Shown: positions 34,743-43,147 of the stretch, piece by piece
Layout of the letters: each line of letters begins with the position of its first letter
Position numbering within the stretch: the first letter of the stretch is position 1
NCBI RefSeq assembly: GCF_900107675.1
Contig: NZ_FNRI01000011.1
Location: 24,829 to 88,828 of the forward strand
DNA length: 64,000 nucleotides
Direction: 5' to 3'
Source of the DNA: Alistipes timonensis JC136
GTDB taxonomy: Bacteria > Bacteroidota > Bacteroidia > Bacteroidales > Rikenellaceae
Position numbers and translations under genes: made by a program
Notes under the pieces: generated by a model
What the model saw: the letters and a program-made list of their open reading frames with translations, nothing else
The model's database searches: none
Told to the model about the DNA's origin: nothing

Positions 34743-37096
34743 TGCGCCTGCTCACCACCCTGCTGCTGGCCGCCTGCACCGCCTGCGGCGGCCCCTCGCA
34801 AGACGGCAATGCCTTCACGTTCGACGAGGCGGGCATGGCCTACCGCATCGAGTTCCGCACGGAAAACACCGTGCGCATCCTCGCCCGACCGGCCGGTTCG
34901 CCCCTCGTGACGCGACGGCTGGTCGTGGATTCGCTGCCTGCGGCTCCCGTCGAGATTCGCCGTGAGTCCACCGAATACGGCTATGCCTTCCGCACGCCGC
35001 AGCTCTGGGTGGAGTTCGACCGCGCACGCGGCCTCTTTTCGTTCCGCGACGCCCGCACGGGCGCCCTGCTGCTCGAGGAGACCGCCCGCTCGCTCCGTCC
35101 CGACACCGTGGGCGGCGAGGCGTGCTACGCCGTGACCCAGCGGTTCGCCGGGACCGACGACGAGGCGCTGTACGGGCTGGGCCAGTATCAGACGGGCGCC
35201 CTGAACTACAAACGCGACACGGTTCTGCTGTTGCAGGCCAACAAGGACATCGTCAACCCCTACCTGGTCTCCACGCGCGGCTTCGGCCTGCTGTGGGACA
35301 ACTATTCGGCCTCGGAGTTCCGCGACGGAGGCGACGCTTTCGAATTCACATCGGAAGTGGGCGACGCCGTCGATTACTGGTTCGTCTACGGAGACGATCC
35401 CGCCGGATGCGTGCGCGGCTACCGGGCGCTGACCGGCGCGGCGTCGATGCTTCCGAAATGGGCCTTCGGATTCTGGCAGTCGCGCGAACGCTACAAGACA
35501 TTCGACGAACTGACCGGCGTGGTCAGCGAATACCGCCGCCGGCACATCCCGATCGACGTCATCGTGCAGGACTGGGAGTACTGGGGCGAAAAACCCCGGT
35601 GGAACGCCCTCCTTTGGGATTCGGTGCGTTTCCCGAACCCCGGGGCCGCCATTGCCCGCCTGCACGAAGAGTACGGCGTGCGGCTGCTGGTGTCGGTGTG
35701 GCCGGGATTCGGTCCCGAGACGGCCGTATACCGCGACCTGGAGGCCGCCGGAGCCTTGTTCGACGAACGGACATGGGCCGGTTACAAGGTCTTCGACGCC
35801 TACGATCCGGCGGCGCGCGACATCGTCTGGAACCATTTCCGCACGGGGCTGTTCGACACCGGCGTCGACGGCTGGTGGATGGACGCCACCGAACCCTCGT
35901 TCCGCGAGGGATTCACCCAGCGCAAGCAGGAGGCCCGGACCAAATCGGCCGGAAAAACCCATCTGGGGGCTTTCCACCGCTATCTGAACACCTATTCGCT
36001 GGTGTGGACGGGCGACCTCTACGGCCGCCTGCGCGCGGCGGCTCCCGAACGCCGTCCGCTGCTCTTCACCCGCTCGGCATTCGCCGGGCAGCAGCGTTAC
36101 GGAACGGCCGTGTGGTCGGGCGACATCATCGCCTCGTGGGAGACGATGAAACGCCAGCTGGCCGCGGGCGTCAACCTTGCGGCGTCGGGATTCCCCTACT
36201 GGACCTTCGACACGGGCGGATTCTACGTCACCGACAACGGCGGCATCTACCCCCGCGGACTGGCCGACCCGGCCTATAAGGAACTCTACGCCCGGTGGTT
36301 TCAGTTCGGGGCCTTCCTGCCGATCTTCCGCGCCCACGGGACCAACGTTCCGCGCGAGGTGTGGCAGTTCGGCGACGAACGGAGCGTCTGGTACCGCAAC
36401 CAGACAAAATACATCGACCTGCGCTACCGCCTGACGCCCTACGTCTACTCCACGGCCTACGACGTTGCGGCGAACGGCAGTTCGTTCATCGCGGCCGCAG
36501 GCATGGCCTTCCCGGAGGACCGGGCGATAGCCGCGACCGACGACATGTACCTGTTCGGCCCCGCGCTGCTCGTGCGTCCCGTCTTCGAACCGATGCCCGC
36601 CGGAGCCCGGACCCAGCCGGTCGCAACGCTGCTGCCGCGCCACGACGGCGCATGGTGGTACGACTTCTTCACGGGCGGGGCGTTCCGCGGCGGAGAGCGC
36701 GTCACCCGGACGTGCGGCCTCACGGAACTCCCGGTCTACGCCCGGGGCGGCTCGATCGTGCCGATGGGCGCGGTGAAGGAGTCGGTCATGGCCGGTCCCG
36801 ACCGTGAACTCGAAATCCGCATCTATACCGGGGCCGACGCCCGCTTCACGCTCTACGACGACGCCGGGGACGGCTACGGCTACGAACAGGGCGAATACGC
36901 CCGCTGCACCCTCGGCTGGTCCGAGGCGGACGCCTCGCTGCACATCTCCGCACGCGAAGGCTCCTACCCCGGCATGGCGCAGGAGCAGACGCTCCGCATC
37001 CGGGTCTTCCGCCCCGGAGCGGAACCCGCGGAACAGACCGTCCGCTATACGGGCGAACCCCTCGAATGCAAATTCCAATCAACCGAAAACCGATGA
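34739..37096 (+). CDS. GH31 alpha-xylosidase or alpha-glucosidase, lipoprotein
   Basis: The 785-residue enzyme has a short lipoprotein signal (Cys at 13 or 16), an N-terminal beta-sandwich and a catalytic barrel. The GH31 nucleophile is D382 in GWWMDATEPS and the acid/base is D462 in WSGDIIASW. The WMDATEP form is common in alpha-xylosidases, and xylB, xylA and xylE lie downstream, so release of xylose is favoured; an alpha-glucosidase cannot be excluded. The start at 34739 gives a 4-nt ATGA overlap with the gene before. The long in-frame extension upstream is only overlap with that gene. Confidence 0.88.
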   Translation: MMRLLTTLLLAACTACGGPSQDGNAFTFDEAGMAYRIEFRTENTVRILARPAGSPLVTRRLVVDSLPAAPVEIRRESTEYGYAFRTPQLWVEFDRARGLFSFRDARTGALLLEETARSLRPDTVGGEACYAVTQRFAGTDDEALYGLGQYQTGALNYKRDTVLLLQANKDIVNPYLVSTRGFGLLWDNYSASEFRDGGDAFEFTSEVGDAVDYWFVYGDDPAGCVRGYRALTGAASMLPKWAFGFWQSRERYKTFDELTGVVSEYRRRHIPIDVIVQDWEYWGEKPRWNALLWDSVRFPNPGAAIARLHEEYGVRLLVSVWPGFGPETAVYRDLEAAGALFDERTWAGYKVFDAYDPAARDIVWNHFRTGLFDTGVDGWWMDATEPSFREGFTQRKQEARTKSAGKTHLGAFHRYLNTYSLVWTGDLYGRLRAAAPERRPLLFTRSAFAGQQRYGTAVWSGDIIASWETMKRQLAAGVNLAASGFPYWTFDTGGFYVTDNGGIYPRGLADPAYKELYARWFQFGAFLPIFRAHGTNVPREVWQFGDERSVWYRNQTKYIDLRYRLTPYVYSTAYDVAANGSSFIAAAGMAFPEDRAIAATDDMYLFGPALLVRPVFEPMPAGARTQPVATLLPRHDGAWWYDFFTGGAFRGGERVTRTCGLTELPVYARGGSIVPMGAVKESVMAGPDRELEIRIYTGADARFTLYDDAGDGYGYEQGEYARCTLGWSEADASLHISAREGSYPGMAQEQTLRIRVFRPGAEPAEQTVRYTGEPLECKFQSTENR

Positions 37097-39732
37097 AACA
37101 CATCCGAATCATTCTCTGCCTGACGCTGCTCCTGGCCGCCGCTTCGGCCGCGGCACGGGTCAAATACACGGTCAACGACGCCTGGCGTTTCACGAAAGGC
37201 TCGCCCTACAACGCCTTCCTGCCCGCGGCCGACGACTCGGCGTGGGAAGTGGTGAACATCCCCCACACGTGGAACGCCGAGGACGCCGTCGACGACGTTC
37301 CGGGCTTCTACCGCGGCCCGGCATGGTACCGCAAGCGGATCGTCCTGCCGGCCGACGCCGCCTCGAAGCAGGTCTACCTCTGCTTCGAGGGGGCCAACCA
37401 GGTGGTGCGGCTCTACGTCAACGGCCATTACGCCGGGAAGCACACGGGCGGCTACACGCGCTTCGTGTTCGACATCACGAAATACATCGTCCCGGGCGGC
37501 GAAAACCTCTTCGCCGCAGAGGTGGACAACGCCCACGATCCCGATATTCCGCCCCTGTCCGCCGACTTCACCTTCTTCGGCGGCATCTACCGCGACGTGA
37601 GCCTGCTGATGACCGACAAGGTGCACGTGGCGCCGACCGACTTCGCATCGCCGGGCGTCTACCTCTCGACCCCCGAAGTCACGGCTGAACGGGCCACGGT
37701 CGAGGTGCGGACGCTGGTGGCCAACGACGGTCCGGAAACCGCCCGGGTGCGCATCGAGCACCGCATCGTCGCGCCCGACGGGCGCGAGGCCGCACGCACG
37801 GAAGACACCGCGGAAATCGCCGCCGGAAGCGTCGCGGAACAGCTCCGCCGGGGCATCACGATCGCGTCGCCCCGGCTGTGGGACATCGACGAACCGAACC
37901 TCTACCGCGTGCTGACGCGCATCGTGGCCGAGGACGGCCGCGTGCTGGACGAGGTTTCCAACCCGCTGGGCCTGCGGTGGTTCTCGTTCGATCCCGACAA
38001 GGGATTTTCGCTCAACGGCCGTCCGCGCAAACTCGTCGGCACGTGCCGCCACCAGGACTACCTGGGCCGCGGCTGGGCGCTGCCCGACGAGATGCACGAA
38101 CGCGACGTGCGTCTCATCAAAGAGATGGGCGGCAACTTCCTGCGCGTGTCGCACTACCCGCAGGACCCCGTGGTGATGGAGATGTGCGACCGGCTGGGCA
38201 TCGTCACCTCGGTCGAAATTCCGGTGGTCAACGCCGTCACCGAGAGCGACGGGTTCCTCGAAAATTCGGTGCGAATGGTCCGCGAGATGATCCGTCAGGA
38301 CTTCAACCACCCCTCGGTGATGATCTGGGCCTACATGAACGAGACGCTCCTGCGCCCGCCCTACACCGACGAGGCCCGCACGAAAGAGTATTACAAAGCC
38401 ATCGAACACGTGGCCCGCACGCTGGAGGAGACCGTGCGCAGCGAGGACCCCTCGCGCTACACGATGATCGCCTTCCACAACGCCCCGGAGCGGTATGCCG
38501 CCGCCAACCTGACCCAAATCCCGATGATCCAGGGCTGGAATCTCTACCAGGGATGGTACGAAAAGGACATCACGGGCTTCGAGCGCATCCTCGACCGGCT
38601 CCACGCGCAGTATCCCGACAAGGTGCTGATCGTGACCGAGTACGGCGCCGACGTCGATCCGCGGCTGCACTCGTTCTCGCCCGAGCAGTTCGACTTCTCG
38701 CAGGAGTACGGGCTGGTCTACAACCGCCATTATCTGAGCGAGATGCAAAAACGCTCCTTCATCGCGGGCTCGTCGCTCTGGAACCTCAACGCCTTCTATT
38801 CCGAGCCGCGCGCCGACGTCGTGCCCCACGTCAACAACAAAGGCGTCACGGGTCTCGACCGCGAACTGAAAGACACCTATCTTTTCTACAAGACCGTGCT
38901 CAACCGCACCCCGCAGCTCGTCATCGGCAACCGCGGGTGGCAGAACCGCAGCGGTGCGGACGACGGCACGGGCCGCTGCACACAGCCCGTTCCGGTCTTC
39001 ACCAACCAGTCGTCGGTGACCCTCACGCTCAACGGCCGCAAGGTCGGCACCAAGCGTCCCGAAGGAGGCGTGGCGATGTTCGACGTTCCCTTTGCGGACG
39101 GCGAGAACCGCCTCGTGGCCCGGGCCGGGGCGCTCACCGATGTCCTGACAGTCGGTTTCCGGCTGGCGCAGGCGTCGCCCGAACGGTTTACCGGGCTGAA
39201 CGTCATGCTCGGCTCGCCCCGCTATTTCGACGACCGCGAGGCGGGTCTGGCGTGGATTCCCGAGCGGCCCTACACCCCGGGCAGTTGGGGATATGTCGGC
39301 GGCGAGGCCCTGCGGCGCTCCGGGGCCGGATGGCTCGGCAGCGCCTCCGACATCCTCGGCACGAAGAACGACCCCGTGTTCCAGACCCAGCGCGTCGGCA
39401 TCGAGTCGTTCCGCGCCGACGTGCCCGACGGCACCTACTCGGTCTACCTCTACTGGGCCGAACTCGACGCCGCCCGGCAGCGCGAAGCGCTGGCCTACAA
39501 CCTCGGGGCCGACGGCGCCCAGCAACAGTACACGGGACGCCGGTTCGACGTTTCGGTGAACGGCCGGAAGGTGCTCGAAAACTTCTCGATCGCCGCCGAA
39601 GTCGGCTTCTCGCGGGCGATGGTCCGCAAAGTCGACGTCATCGTCCGCGACGGCAAGGGCCTGCGCGTCGATTTCGGACGCATCGAGGGCGAACCCGTGC
39701 TGAACGCCATCCGCATCTACCGCAACCACTGA
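37093..39732 (+). CDS. GH2 family beta-galactosidase-type hydrolase
   Basis: The 879-residue secreted enzyme has a signal peptide (1-19), a sugar-binding beta domain (about 20-190), an Ig-like domain (about 195-300) and a TIM barrel. The acid/base is E417 in WAYMNETLL and the nucleophile is E516 in VTEYGAD. C-terminal beta domains follow, the last with malectin-like features (FRADVPDGTYSVYLYWAE). The family includes beta-galactosidases, glucuronidases and mannosidases. Beta-galactosidase fits a galactosylated xylose glycan but is inferred. The start at 37093 overlaps the GH31 stop by ATGA; an in-frame ATG at 37066 would spoil the signal peptide. Confidence 0.88.
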   Translation: MKHIRIILCLTLLLAAASAAARVKYTVNDAWRFTKGSPYNAFLPAADDSAWEVVNIPHTWNAEDAVDDVPGFYRGPAWYRKRIVLPADAASKQVYLCFEGANQVVRLYVNGHYAGKHTGGYTRFVFDITKYIVPGGENLFAAEVDNAHDPDIPPLSADFTFFGGIYRDVSLLMTDKVHVAPTDFASPGVYLSTPEVTAERATVEVRTLVANDGPETARVRIEHRIVAPDGREAARTEDTAEIAAGSVAEQLRRGITIASPRLWDIDEPNLYRVLTRIVAEDGRVLDEVSNPLGLRWFSFDPDKGFSLNGRPRKLVGTCRHQDYLGRGWALPDEMHERDVRLIKEMGGNFLRVSHYPQDPVVMEMCDRLGIVTSVEIPVVNAVTESDGFLENSVRMVREMIRQDFNHPSVMIWAYMNETLLRPPYTDEARTKEYYKAIEHVARTLEETVRSEDPSRYTMIAFHNAPERYAAANLTQIPMIQGWNLYQGWYEKDITGFERILDRLHAQYPDKVLIVTEYGADVDPRLHSFSPEQFDFSQEYGLVYNRHYLSEMQKRSFIAGSSLWNLNAFYSEPRADVVPHVNNKGVTGLDRELKDTYLFYKTVLNRTPQLVIGNRGWQNRSGADDGTGRCTQPVPVFTNQSSVTLTLNGRKVGTKRPEGGVAMFDVPFADGENRLVARAGALTDVLTVGFRLAQASPERFTGLNVMLGSPRYFDDREAGLAWIPERPYTPGSWGYVGGEALRRSGAGWLGSASDILGTKNDPVFQTQRVGIESFRADVPDGTYSVYLYWAELDAARQREALAYNLGADGAQQQYTGRRFDVSVNGRKVLENFSIAAEVGFSRAMVRKVDVIVRDGKGLRVDFGRIEGEPVLNAIRIYRNH

Positions 39733-39737
39733 CACCC

Positions 39738-40622
39738 ATGAAACACGCATTTCTTCTCGCGCTGAACCTGTGCCTCGCCGCCGCGGCCTGCGCCCGTCCC
39801 GATACGGTCTACGTGACCCACGGAGCCGCGCACACCCCGCGCGTCGAACTCGCAGACGGACATGCCATAGAATCCCGCCCCATGCGGGGCGACACGCTCA
39901 CGGCCGGCGGCGTCTGCTTCGTGAGGCTGCCGCGCCTGCGGCTCGTGCTCTGCATCGGGCAGTCGAACATGGCGGGCCGGGGTCTGATGGATGCCGGGGC
40001 CGCCGACACGCTCCGCAGCGTCTACCTCTTCAACGGCGACGGCTTCGAACGCGCCGCGGAACCCATGAACCGCTACTCCACCGTCCGCAAGGAACTCGGC
40101 ATGCAGCGCGTCGGCCCCGTCGGGAGCTTCGCCGCACGCTATGCGGAGGTCACGGGCGCCCCGGTGGGCGTCGTGGTCAACGCCCGCGGCGGCTCGTCGA
40201 TCGACGAGTGGCTGCCCGGCTCCGAAACGGACTATCTGGCCAAAGCCGTCGAACGCATTCGCGCCGCAGGCGACTGGGGCGATGTCGCGGCGGTGCTCTG
40301 GCATCAGGGCGAAGCCGACTCGGCACATCCCGAACGCTACGAGGCCAAGCTCCGCCGCCTCGTCGGCATCCTGCGCACGGAACTCGGCAACCCCTCGCTG
40401 CCGGTGGTCTTCGGCGAAATCGCCCATTGGAACTGGACGAACCGCGTCGAGGGCACGGCCCCCTTCAACGCCATGCTCCGCAGTCTGCGCATTCCGCACA
40501 CGGCCTGCGTATCGGCCGAGGGGCTCGCGCCGATGAAGGACGAAACAGACCCGCACTTCTCGGCCGCGAGCCAGCGCGAACTGGGGCGCCGCTATGCAGA
40601 AGCCCTGCTGAAACTCCGATAA
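39738..40622 (+). CDS. SASA-type carbohydrate esterase (CE6-like)
   Basis: The 294-residue secreted enzyme has an N-terminal signal (MKHAFLLALNLCLAAAACA, possibly a lipobox). The sialate O-acetylesterase/CE6 fold follows: serine in LCIGQSNMAGRG (about 72-83), NARGGSSIDEWLPGS, LWHQGEADS, and the Asp/His pair in TDPHFSAASQ near the C-terminus. Such enzymes remove O-acetyl groups, for example from xylan or galactosyl residues, before glycosidases act. It follows the GH2 gene by 5 nt. A much longer open frame in the same phase starts inside the GH2 gene and is not real. Confidence 0.85.
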   Translation: MKHAFLLALNLCLAAAACARPDTVYVTHGAAHTPRVELADGHAIESRPMRGDTLTAGGVCFVRLPRLRLVLCIGQSNMAGRGLMDAGAADTLRSVYLFNGDGFERAAEPMNRYSTVRKELGMQRVGPVGSFAARYAEVTGAPVGVVVNARGGSSIDEWLPGSETDYLAKAVERIRAAGDWGDVAAVLWHQGEADSAHPERYEAKLRRLVGILRTELGNPSLPVVFGEIAHWNWTNRVEGTAPFNAMLRSLRIPHTACVSAEGLAPMKDETDPHFSAASQRELGRRYAEALLKLR

Positions 40623-40648
40623 GAACAATATCCTAACCTACACATGTA

Positions 40649-42178
40649 ATGAACAAACTTTTCAGACCTTTTCTCTTTGCGGCCGGATACCTCGCGGCGG
40701 CCGCAGCCTGCACGGACGACACGACCGGCGGCGAACCCTCCGGAAAACCCGGTCACGGCGACAAACCCGAATACAGTTACACGGCAGTCGAATACCGCAA
40801 AATCCAGAGCGGCAGTTTCAAACCGTGGACCACGGCCGACGCCACGGAGACCCGCACGGTCAGGGGCATGAACTGGTTCTCGCCGGTGGACGGGCACGTC
40901 GAAACGGCATGGGGCGGACGCCTCGACTACGGCGAACCCGCCTCCGTAACAGGCACCGAAGGCTACTTCCGCGTGGGCAAGGCCGACGGACGCTGGTATT
41001 TCCTCGATCCGGACGGCGGCGCCGTCATCCTGCACGGCACGCAGCACGTGCGCCCCGGCACCTCGGCCGAGCACGTCGCGTCGTTCAACGGCAAATTCGG
41101 CAACAACGCCAAATGGAGCGCCGAGACGGGCGCGATGCTCGCCTCCTACGGCTTCAACTACATCTCCTACGGCTCGAACCGCGTCGAGCGCTTCCCGGAC
41201 GACATACGTGAGAATCTGCTCAACCCCGGCAACCGCAAGATGGCCTATGCCGAGAACCTCTACCTGCTGCGCACCTTCATGTGGGACATGACCGCCAACC
41301 TGGGCTACGCTTTCGAAGACGGCACCTACAACCGCCTCGTGCTGGCGTTCGAACCCACGTTCCAGAGCTATGTCGAAAACCTCGCCCGCGAGAAATGCGC
41401 CCTGTTCGCCGGAGACAAACACTTCGTGGGTTACTACCTCGACAACGAACTGCCTTTCGCAGCCTACGAGAACGCCGACGCCGTGAAAGGCATCGAACTG
41501 AAGCACTTCCTCTCCCTGCCCGACAAATACAAAGGCGCGCGCGATTTCGCCGAAGCGTTCATGGCGCAGGAGGGCATCGCCTCGACGGAGGCCATCACCA
41601 AGGCCAACCGCGAGAAATTCCGCTCGGCCGTCGCCGACCACTACTTCCAGGTGACGAGCACGGCGGTCCGCAAGGCCGACCCGCAACACCTGATCCTCGG
41701 ATCGCGCCTCCACGACTGGAGCAAATATACGCAAGGCATCGTCGAAGCCTGCGCCCGTTACTGCGACGTGGTGTCGGTCAACTACTACGCCCGCTGGCAG
41801 CCCGAACCCGATTTCATGGCCAACCTCGCCGCGTGGTGCGGCAACAAACCCTTCATCGTCACGGAGTTCTACGTCAAAGGCGCCGACGCCAACTATAAGG
41901 GCCGTGCCTATACGAACACCGACGGCGGCGGATGGCTCGTGCGCACGCAGAAGAACCGCGGGGAGTTCTACCAGAACTTCTGCCTGCGGCTGCTCGAGAC
42001 GCGCAACTGCGCCGGGTGGATGCACTTCGAATACAACGACGGCTACGGCGGCACGACGGATTCGAACAAGGGCCTCGTATCGGTGGAGTACACCCCCTAC
42101 GCCGACTACCTGAACCTGGCCCGGGAGCTCCACACGAATCTCTACCCGCTGGCATCCTACTACGACGGGGAGCGCTGA
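40649..42178 (+). CDS. Putative clan GH-A glycoside hydrolase, lipoprotein (agarase-like)
   Basis: The 509-residue lipoprotein (C21 in AAAACTDD) has a TIM barrel preceded by a small domain. Two glutamates stand where clan GH-A enzymes have theirs: E267 in YYLDNELPF and E406 in FIVTEFYVKG. GYFRVGKADGRWYFLDPDG is reminiscent of GH50-like beta-agarases, where a similar strand precedes the barrel. The substrate is not clear. A surface endo-acting enzyme is what this locus otherwise lacks, so it or the GH71/99-like protein may cut the backbone. It is the last gene before the xylose operon. Confidence 0.65.
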   Translation: MNKLFRPFLFAAGYLAAAAACTDDTTGGEPSGKPGHGDKPEYSYTAVEYRKIQSGSFKPWTTADATETRTVRGMNWFSPVDGHVETAWGGRLDYGEPASVTGTEGYFRVGKADGRWYFLDPDGGAVILHGTQHVRPGTSAEHVASFNGKFGNNAKWSAETGAMLASYGFNYISYGSNRVERFPDDIRENLLNPGNRKMAYAENLYLLRTFMWDMTANLGYAFEDGTYNRLVLAFEPTFQSYVENLAREKCALFAGDKHFVGYYLDNELPFAAYENADAVKGIELKHFLSLPDKYKGARDFAEAFMAQEGIASTEAITKANREKFRSAVADHYFQVTSTAVRKADPQHLILGSRLHDWSKYTQGIVEACARYCDVVSVNYYARWQPEPDFMANLAAWCGNKPFIVTEFYVKGADANYKGRAYTNTDGGGWLVRTQKNRGEFYQNFCLRLLETRNCAGWMHFEYNDGYGGTTDSNKGLVSVEYTPYADYLNLARELHTNLYPLASYYDGER

Positions 42179-42241
42179 AGCCCTCCCCGTCCGTGAACAC
42201 CTGCGCCGACCGGAATTCCGCGGAAATCCCGCCGGATTCCG

Positions 42242-42347
42242 GTTAGCGTAATTTCGGACCTAACACGGCCGCCTCATAATCGCCCCTCAGCCTTTCTGGC
42301 AGGCGCTTTGCAGCGGCATAGTTAGCGTACGAAAGACGATAAGTTTG
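42242..42347 (+). promoter_or_regulatory. Xylose operon control region
   Basis: An exact -7 box TAAGTTTG lies at 42340-42347, 53 nt before the Nudix regulator. GTTAGCGTA occurs at 42242-42250 and 42321-42329. The first forms an inverted repeat GTTAG-N13-CTAAC (42242-42264). The second, with ATAAG at the same distance, overlaps the -7 box. The same motif occurs upstream of susC (25763-25771). Confidence 0.55.
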
Positions 42348-42399
42348 GATTTACCCTGCCGAATGGGTAATTTTACAATCGTAACCTAAACCCGCGACC

Positions 42400-43146
42400 A
42401 TGTCTATTCAGATGAACCAATCGCTGTCGGTCGACTGTGCCGTCTTCGGTTTCAACGGAAAATCGCTCAAAGTGCTGCTCATCGAACGGCGCTACTACAA
42501 ACCCGACACGCGTCTCGACAAGCTCAAACTGCCGGGAGCCATGATTCTCGAAAACGAGACGCTGCCCGAAGCCGCCTACCGCGTCCTCGAAGAGGCCACG
42601 GGACTCAAAAACGTCTACCTGAAACAGATGGACATCTTCTCCGACCCCAAGCGCGTGGCCGGCGAGGAGTTGGAGTGGATCAACCGCTACCACGGCATCC
42701 AGACCGACCGCGTGGTCACCGTCGGTTACTATGCGCTGGTGAAGCTCGACAGCCGCACCATCGCCTACACGACGGCCAAAGGGGCCCAATGGGTCGACGT
42801 GGATTCGATTCAACGGCTGGCCATGGACCACAAGGCAATCCTTTCGGCAGCCCTCACGGTGCTGTGCCGCGAGATGCTGCAATCGCCGGTGGCCTTCGAG
42901 CTGCTGCCGCGCAAATTCACGATCCGGGCGTTGCAGAACCTTTACAGCGCCGTGCTGGGCATCGAAATCGACAACCGCAACTTCCGCAAGAAGATCCTGG
43001 CCTCGGGTTTCCTGACCCCCACCGCCGAAAAGGAGCAGGGCGTGGCCCACAAACCCGCACAATACTACACCTTTAACAAGAACGCCTACAAAAAGGCCCT
43101 GAAAGACAAACTGAAACTGGGATTCATAAACAACTGGAGATATTGA
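42400..43146 (+). CDS. Nudix-domain transcriptional regulator (NrtR-like) of xylose genes
   Basis: The 248-residue protein has an N-terminal Nudix domain (about 8-150) and a C-terminal winged-helix-type domain (about 160-240; LPRKFTIRALQNLYSAVLG). The Nudix box is degenerate: where catalysis needs REUxEE the protein reads RVLEEA, so two key glutamates are missing. The domain probably binds a ligand rather than hydrolysing it. Nudix-type regulators control arabinose and other sugar genes in Bacteroidota, and xylB starts 1 nt after this gene, so it most likely controls this operon. The GTTAGCGTA sites are candidate operators. Confidence 0.85.
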   Translation: MSIQMNQSLSVDCAVFGFNGKSLKVLLIERRYYKPDTRLDKLKLPGAMILENETLPEAAYRVLEEATGLKNVYLKQMDIFSDPKRVAGEELEWINRYHGIQTDRVVTVGYYALVKLDSRTIAYTTAKGAQWVDVDSIQRLAMDHKAILSAALTVLCREMLQSPVAFELLPRKFTIRALQNLYSAVLGIEIDNRNFRKKILASGFLTPTAEKEQGVAHKPAQYYTFNKNAYKKALKDKLKLGFINNWRY

Positions 43147-43147
43147 C

